DNA of 64,000 nt from Pseudomonadota bacterium (GTDB taxonomy: Bacteria; Pseudomonadota; Gammaproteobacteria; Steroidobacterales; Woeseiaceae): positions 1 through 64,000 of the forward strand of contig JADFNS010000003.1 of the NCBI GenBank assembly GCA_022563255.1, written 5' to 3'. The notes under the pieces are model-generated. The model had not been told where the DNA came from and did not search any database. It saw nothing but the letters and a program-made list of their open reading frames with translations. Each line of letters begins with the position of its first letter. The stretch's first letter is position 1. Positions 59,515-64,000 of the stretch are shown piece after piece. Made by a program: the position numbers and the translations under genes.

Positions 59515-59610
59515 TTACTTAATCACATAACATGGATCGTAGTCTTCGCCCGATATCTGCATGAGTCGCTGGTCGACGAAGGCCTTCAGCAGTTTGTCCG
59601 GCATGGCCAT
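59515..59610 (-). CDS. Very short reading frame or C-terminal remnant downstream of the L,D-transpeptidase
   Basis: A 31-residue frame, MAMPDKLLKAFVDQRLMQIS followed by GEDYDPCYVIK and a stop. Upstream in the same frame the sequence continues open (RPLQIDGSRRF) back toward the transpeptidase end. The wording looks like the C-terminus of a real protein rather than random sequence. It may be a remnant or a small protein; no ribosome binding site is evident. Confidence 0.3.
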   Translation of the reverse strand: MAMPDKLLKAFVDQRLMQISGEDYDPCYVIK

Positions 59611-59653
59611 GAATCGCCGCGAACCGTCGATTTGCAACGGCCGTAGCGGTCGA

Positions 59654-60157
59654 TCAGGGACGAATTACGATCGGTGTATCGGCATCTGTCATCAACCAGA
59701 TATCGATCATGTCCGAATTGGAAACGGCGATGCAACCGTTGGTCCAGTCCTGGCTGCGGTAATAGGCTTCCGATCGCGTCGGTTCGTTCGGCTGGCCATG
59801 AATCATGATGGCGCCACCTGGATTCAGACCGCGTTTTTTCGCTGCGCGTCGATCGGCGACGCTGGGATAGGAAACGTGAATTGACAAGAAATAGTCGCTG
59901 TCCGGATTTCGCGTGTCGAGCAAATACTCGCCTTCTGGCGTCTTGAAATCACCCTCTTGCGTCTTGTCGCCCTCCGGGTTGCCTCCGAGAGCAATTTTGA
60001 AAGTACGAAACGGCTCGCCGCCTTTCATCAAATACAGTTCGCGGGCGGACTTGTCGACAATCACAATATCAGCGACCGGAAATTCACCGGCCTGCAACAA
60101 GCCCGGAACGACCAGCATGAGCGCACAGCGCAAAGCTTTTTTTCGATTCGCTGTCAC
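59654..60157 (-). CDS. L,D-transpeptidase (YkuD family)
   Basis: 167 residues from GTG 60157, chosen for the AGGA site six bases upstream; ATG 60178 adds seven residues. Signal peptide LRCALMLVVPGLLQAG. The YkuD domain runs over most of the protein: DKSARELYLMKGG, the His in IMIHGQPNEP (near 118), and the nucleophile Cys in SQDWTNGCIAVSNSDM (near 142). The spacing resembles the YafK-type amidase/transpeptidase branch. It acts on peptidoglycan in the periplasm. Confidence 0.93.
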   Translation of the reverse strand: MTANRKKALRCALMLVVPGLLQAGEFPVADIVIVDKSARELYLMKGGEPFRTFKIALGGNPEGDKTQEGDFKTPEGEYLLDTRNPDSDYFLSIHVSYPSVADRRAAKKRGLNPGGAIMIHGQPNEPTRSEAYYRSQDWTNGCIAVSNSDMIDIWLMTDADTPIVIRP

Positions 60158-60254
60158 AGATAATCCTCGCATATGCATCTAGCGTAGCAAACCTGCAGGC
60201 GTCCGCAAACGGCGCACATCACAGTAGCGAAGCTCTGATCAATGCAGCACGTTT

Positions 60255-60659
60255 CTAGACATTTCGACCCACGATACGGCCGATCGCAAAGCCAATACCG
60301 CCCGCGACGATTGTGTAAATAGGCAAGTACTGAAATATGCGATCGGGGTGCCTGACATCCGTAAACATCTCATTCAGGTTTATCGAATAGGCATAGTGCA
60401 GGTACAGTGACAGGCCAAGAGCGGGAATAGCGTAACCAATCAAACCCAACGGCATTCGCCTGTCGCCGCCGAACCACCGGCCGCGGCCACGATACAGCGT
60501 CAGCCAGGAAAGCAACACCAACAACGCCAGCGGCACCAGGTTTCGCAGTATGAACGGCCCGCCCTGCTGTACATCATTGAACCAAAACGCCGCAACGCTT
60601 GTCACGAGTATGACTGGCAGCATGCGCCAGATAATGACGTTGCGCATCTTGCCCATCAC
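60255..60659 (-). CDS. Four-helix membrane protein of unknown function
   Basis: 134 residues with hydrophobic segments at about 8-24, 37-52, 70-86 and 112-128 and basic connecting loops (YRGRGRWFGGDRR). It overlaps the transglycosylase gene by 4 bp (60656-60659), so it is expressed with it. No family recognised. Confidence 0.75.
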   Translation of the reverse strand: MMGKMRNVIIWRMLPVILVTSVAAFWFNDVQQGGPFILRNLVPLALLVLLSWLTLYRGRGRWFGGDRRMPLGLIGYAIPALGLSLYLHYAYSINLNEMFTDVRHPDRIFQYLPIYTIVAGGIGFAIGRIVGRNV

Positions 60660-62539
60660 CCAAGCTCCACATCGATCAGCAACGGGATTTGCACTTTCGT
60701 GCCAGGAATTACTTTGTGCAAATCGACGCCAGGATTGTACTGGCGGAACAGCCAGATCGGCACATGGTATTTTCTTAAAGCGATAATCCAGATTGATTCG
60801 CCGGAACGAATGGTGTGCTCCGTCACCCCACTGATGACATGCTGACGAAAAAAACGATCCTGCTGCGTCCGGTGAAAGGCGATGCGACGTTCTTCAAACG
60901 CTTTCGCGTCAACCGATGTCAGATCCAGCCGGATACGGTGACCGACGTTCAGTGGCGTGCGAAAAGTGAGACCGTTTAAATCCCGCAGGCGTTGCGTCTT
61001 GATTTCCAACCAGTCGCCGTAGTGCCCCAGGGTTTCCAGCGGCTGCACTTCGATCGTGTTGTCCGTGGCCACCCTGTAGTCGCTTGGATCTGACAACAAG
61101 GCCGTCTGAATCCTGCTGAGAAACGACGAGGCCAGATCGCTGACCATCGCACCTGCGGTAACTTCTGCAAGTTCGGGTTCTTCGTCCGGGACCGAATCCG
61201 CAACTACGGGACCGCGTCCACCGGGCGCGGGCCCGGCGGCCGGTAGTCTCAGGCGCTGGCCGGAACGGATACGGTGACTGCTATTGAGATTATTCAACGC
61301 AACCAGGATGGATATGCGCGTATCATAAATCTCAGCAATTTGTGACAACGTATCGCCGCGCGCGACTCTGTGAAACAGGTCAGGCAGCTGTTTTTCGAAA
61401 ACGAAGTCGCTGGACAATGACCCCAGCGTTTGCTGCAACGATTGCTTCAAACCGTCGGCAGGAAAACGCAATTCGTAGCCTTTGGGCAAGTACTTGCTGC
61501 CTTGCCAGATCGTGGCTTGCAGTGCTGGATTGTGCAGCGCAAGTTTAGCCGGCGTAATTCCGAGCGCTTGTGTCAGACCCGACACTGAAACGTACGTCGT
61601 AAGACTTGCGACCGAGTAGTCGGTCGGCTGTTCGGCGATTACGCCCGGAAAGTATTTTTCAGCATTCTGGTCCACTTCCATGGCCGCAAGAAACGCCACA
61701 TAGAAATTTCGCGACGCAAAACCGAACGTGCGGCCATCGTAACGGTGCAGAATGTCGACGTAAGCAGTATCGCCGTATTTGCGCATCGCCCGGCGTACAC
61801 CCGCAAGCCCGTGGTTGTAGGCCGTAATGGCCATCGGCCAGTTGCCGGTGATTGAATAATTGTAGGCCAGCAGGCGTCCGGCAGCACGCGTCGCCGCAAA
61901 CGGATCGTTGCGTTCGTCGACAACATGATCGACTCGCATGAAGCGCCGCCCGGTGCTGCGCGTAAACTGCCAGATACCGGAGGCGCCAATATGCGAACGT
62001 GCATCCGGATTGTACGAAGACTCCACATGCGGCAACGCAGCGATCTCGATCGGCACACCGAGCGCCGAAAATTCCCTGTTGAGGTGCTCGCGCCACCGTC
62101 CGGCACGCTGCAGACCACGTCGAAATCGATCCCTGAGTCCCTGCTGGAAGCGAATCCGACCGACGGCGCCTTTCAGCGTCAGGTTGCTGACGTCGGCCGG
62201 CCACAGAGCGAGAAGCCGCGCTTCCTCAACCGTCAAGTGGTCTCGCTTGCCGGATGCGAGCGTCCTCAACGTCGCCTGCAGCAGCCTGCGGCGTTTTTCC
62301 ACGCGGCGCCGCCGTTCCCGACGTGATAATTTCTCGGGCATGGCCAATCGCTCGTAGACGACTGCCAGATTGCGATTGTCGTGCAACACGCCTTCGTCAT
62401 TGCCGTATTCAGTAAAGACATGCAGCCAGAATTCAACGTCAGGCTGCAACTCCGCTGGCTGGGGAAATGTCTCGTCAGCAGCAGCCGCCGCCGAAAAAAA
62501 GAAACTAAGCAGTAATAAACAGGTTCTTGGGCTTGTCAT
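60656..62539 (-). CDS. mltD: MltD-like membrane-bound lytic murein transglycosylase with LysM domains
   Basis: 627 residues. Signal peptide LLLLSFFFSAAAAAD (about 7-22). The SLT domain (about 165-320) has the catalytic Glu in ALPHVESSYNPDARSHIGAS, then GIWQFTRSTGR and YNHGLAGVRRAM. LysM modules follow: HRVARGDTLSQIAEIYDTRI (near 390) and the C-terminal HTIRSGESIWIIALRKYHV (near 575). It lacks a lipobox, unlike E. coli MltD. It cuts glycan strands to 1,6-anhydromuropeptides, the substrate of the AmpD/AnmK recycling genes here. Confidence 0.94.
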   Translation of the reverse strand: MTSPRTCLLLLSFFFSAAAAADETFPQPAELQPDVEFWLHVFTEYGNDEGVLHDNRNLAVVYERLAMPEKLSRRERRRRVEKRRRLLQATLRTLASGKRDHLTVEEARLLALWPADVSNLTLKGAVGRIRFQQGLRDRFRRGLQRAGRWREHLNREFSALGVPIEIAALPHVESSYNPDARSHIGASGIWQFTRSTGRRFMRVDHVVDERNDPFAATRAAGRLLAYNYSITGNWPMAITAYNHGLAGVRRAMRKYGDTAYVDILHRYDGRTFGFASRNFYVAFLAAMEVDQNAEKYFPGVIAEQPTDYSVASLTTYVSVSGLTQALGITPAKLALHNPALQATIWQGSKYLPKGYELRFPADGLKQSLQQTLGSLSSDFVFEKQLPDLFHRVARGDTLSQIAEIYDTRISILVALNNLNSSHRIRSGQRLRLPAAGPAPGGRGPVVADSVPDEEPELAEVTAGAMVSDLASSFLSRIQTALLSDPSDYRVATDNTIEVQPLETLGHYGDWLEIKTQRLRDLNGLTFRTPLNVGHRIRLDLTSVDAKAFEERRIAFHRTQQDRFFRQHVISGVTEHTIRSGESIWIIALRKYHVPIWLFRQYNPGVDLHKVIPGTKVQIPLLIDVELG

Positions 62540-62631
62540 ATATGTTTAAGGCACCTCTGATCAATTTTCAATCGCAAACTTCTGCTTACCTCACAGTAAA
62601 AACCAGTGAAATACGCTAATTTTGGAGCATT
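62540..62631. other. Divergent intergenic region mltD / desuccinylase-family gene
   Basis: 92 bp, AT-rich near 62545-62580. It should hold promoters for both genes. The plus-strand gene has a GGAG site at 62623-62626. No clear -35/-10 pair was chosen. Confidence 0.4.
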
Positions 62632-63873
62632 ATGAGCACCGACCAGCGACAATCTGACAGCTACCGAGGCATTTGCCAACACCTGATCGGTATTGCGGCG
62701 CTTTTGCTGCTTGGCATCAGCCACGCCGACGAAGCCGCCGTCGATCCATCCGATGACAGTGTCGATGTTCCTTTGGGTTCGACTCTCTATGCCGATTCCC
62801 GTTCCACCGAAATCCTGGCCAACGTCGAGAGATTGGGCGATTCCGTGCCAGGATCCCTGTACTTGCTCGACACCGAAATTCCGCCGGGGACCACACAACG
62901 TCTGTCCTGGACAGCAACGGAATTGTTTGACGGGATACCGGCATCCACGCCGGTACTCGTCGTCAACGGTGTGCGGACAGGGCCGACTCTGTGTCTGATC
63001 GCAGCGATACACGGCGACGAACTCAACGGTATCGAAATGATCCGCCGCGTTCTGTATAACATCGAACCAACTAAATTATCGGGCGCCTTGATCGGCGTGC
63101 CCATCGTCAATGTGCAGGGCTTCCTGCGTGGATCCCGTTATTTGCCGGACCGACGTGACCTCAATCGCTATTTCCCGGGCAATCCCACCGGCAGCGCTGC
63201 GGCAAGAATCGCTCACTCGCTGTTTACTGAGGTCATTACACACTGCGATGTATTGGTTGATTTGCATACAGGATCTTTTGACCGCACCAATCTTCCCCAA
63301 ATTCGCGCTGACCTGAACAATCCGGACGTCTTGAAGATGACGCACGGTTTCGGTGCGATGGTTGTGCTGCACAGCGAGCCAATACCGGGCACGCTGCGTT
63401 ACGCTGCGACGCTGGCAAATATTCCCGCTGTCACGATTGAGGCGGGCGGTCCATCGCAACTTGAACTCGCTGAGGTGAAGCACGGCGTAAAGGGGATCGA
63501 ATCGCTGCTGACAAGCCTTGGCATGATCAAACGCAAACGCCTGTGGGGCAATCCCGAACCCGTTTACTACCGATCGTCCTGGGTGCGTGCGGACACCAGC
63601 GGGATATTATTGTCCGATGTATCGTTGGGCAGCACGGTCAAAAAAGGGGACGTGCTGGGATCGATAACAGATCCCATGAGCAACGCCAGCACGGAAATAC
63701 TTTCGCCGTATTCCGGCCGCATCATCGGCATGGCACGCAATCAGGTCGTCATGCCAGGTTTCGCAGCGTTCCATGTGGGCATCGAAACCAGCGAGCTTGC
63801 CGCGAGCGAACAAAGCGCCGACACCCCAGAAAAGCCGTCAGTGAGTAGTTACGCAGGCGGCATGTCCGAGTAG
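62632..63873 (+). CDS. Succinylglutamate desuccinylase / aspartoacylase-family protein
   Basis: 413 residues. An N-terminal hydrophobic stretch (LIGIAALLLLGISHAD, about 21-36) reads as a signal peptide, so it may be exported. The zinc carboxypeptidase-like domain has AAIHGDELNGIEMIRRV (His and Glu ligands, near 125), RDLNRYFPGN, the third ligand in VLVDLHTGSFDRTNLPQIR, and the catalytic Glu in VTIEAGGPSQLEL (near 270). The C-terminus has a biotinyl-lipoyl-like beta barrel (SLGSTVKKGDVLGSITDP, near 330). This subgroup hydrolyses N-acyl amino acids or related amides; substrate unknown. Confidence 0.9.
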   Translation: MSTDQRQSDSYRGICQHLIGIAALLLLGISHADEAAVDPSDDSVDVPLGSTLYADSRSTEILANVERLGDSVPGSLYLLDTEIPPGTTQRLSWTATELFDGIPASTPVLVVNGVRTGPTLCLIAAIHGDELNGIEMIRRVLYNIEPTKLSGALIGVPIVNVQGFLRGSRYLPDRRDLNRYFPGNPTGSAAARIAHSLFTEVITHCDVLVDLHTGSFDRTNLPQIRADLNNPDVLKMTHGFGAMVVLHSEPIPGTLRYAATLANIPAVTIEAGGPSQLELAEVKHGVKGIESLLTSLGMIKRKRLWGNPEPVYYRSSWVRADTSGILLSDVSLGSTVKKGDVLGSITDPMSNASTEILSPYSGRIIGMARNQVVMPGFAAFHVGIETSELAASEQSADTPEKPSVSSYAGGMSE

Positions 63874-63895
63874 ACTGCGGTCGCTATGTCCGCAG

Positions 63896-64000
63896 ATCGC
63901 AAACCACTTTACAGCTATTGGGCGCCTCAGTACTGGCCGATATGGTTTTGGCTGGCGTTGCTGCGCCTGGTTTGCCTGTTGCCGCATAAAATAGCACTCG
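63896..64000 (+). CDS. lpxL: Lipid A acyltransferase, partial (5' end only)
   Basis: The first 35 codons reach the window edge. The product begins MSADRKPLYSYWAPQYWPIW and continues FWLALLRLVCLLPHKIAL, the conserved start of LpxL/LpxM-type lauroyl or myristoyl acyltransferases (W-x-P-(R/Q)-Y-W-P then a membrane anchor). LpxL and LpxM cannot be told apart from this piece. It starts 22 bp after the previous stop. Confidence 0.75.

Overview
The window is a chromosomal segment of a Gram-negative gammaproteobacterium. The evidence is a partial 16S rRNA gene with an E. coli-like boxA leader, lipid A, LPS-envelope and type IV pilus genes, lipoproteins with lipoboxes, and gene order that matches Pseudomonas in two long blocks (tyrS / M23 peptidase / anmK / erpA, and gshB-tonB-yqgE-ruvX-pyrB ... 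pilT-yggS-proC-yggT-DUF4426 together with pilGHIJ-chpA). Lineage below class is my inference: a Woeseiaceae- or Steroidobacter-like marine group would fit, but I cannot test it. I see no integrase, transposase, prophage, CRISPR array or tRNA.

Layout. 0-1.8 kb: 5' two thirds of 16S rRNA (minus strand), its leader with boxA, a long perfect hairpin, a strong promoter, and a decayed GNAT acetyltransferase. 1.8-12.4 kb: tyrS, cell-wall recycling (M23 peptidase, anmK), polyphosphate turnover (ppk1 and ppx, convergent), erpA, bactofilin, hemJ, rppH. 12.5-28.9 kb: a mixed region with cobalamin uptake split over four loci (btuC, btuD, pduO-type adenosyltransferase, btuF), a DUF484-GGDEF cyclase, tyrA, a glutathione-formaldehyde dehydrogenase operon with a gamma-glutamyltransferase-like protein and a degenerate exported amidohydrolase, an orphan sigma-54 promoter followed by a terminator, and an envelope operon of a lipoprotein methyltransferase, a lipoprotein amidase and a membrane-anchored HExxH protein. 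It closes with hisN and ampDE/rsmE.

29.9-39.1 kb is the Pil-Chp chemosensory operon pilG-pilH-pilI-pilJ-chpA-chpC, which signals to type IV pili but has no pilK or chpB adaptation enzymes here. 39.3-44.9 kb holds gshB, a TonB-like protein, yqgE, ruvX, pyrB, a pyrK-like 2Fe-2S flavoprotein and a membrane protein/winged-helix pair. 45.0-48.3 kb holds three tandem retraction ATPases (pilT, pilU and a third paralogue). 48.4-51.6 kb is yggS-proC-yggT-DUF4426-HU. 51.7-64 kb carries an alpha/beta hydrolase, rocD, a (Glu-Pro)n/helix-hairpin-helix membrane protein overlapping an OmpA-domain protein, the htpG-msrB-FKBP operon, small unknown genes, an L,D-transpeptidase, an mltD-like transglycosylase, a succinylglutamate-desuccinylase-family protein and the start of an lpxL-like acyltransferase.

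The strongest leads for something not described are the orphan sigma-54 promoter/terminator unit (20.65-20.98 kb), the lipoprotein methyltransferase-amidase-metallopeptidase operon (21.07-24.20 kb), the third PilT-family ATPase, and the hairpin in the rRNA leader.
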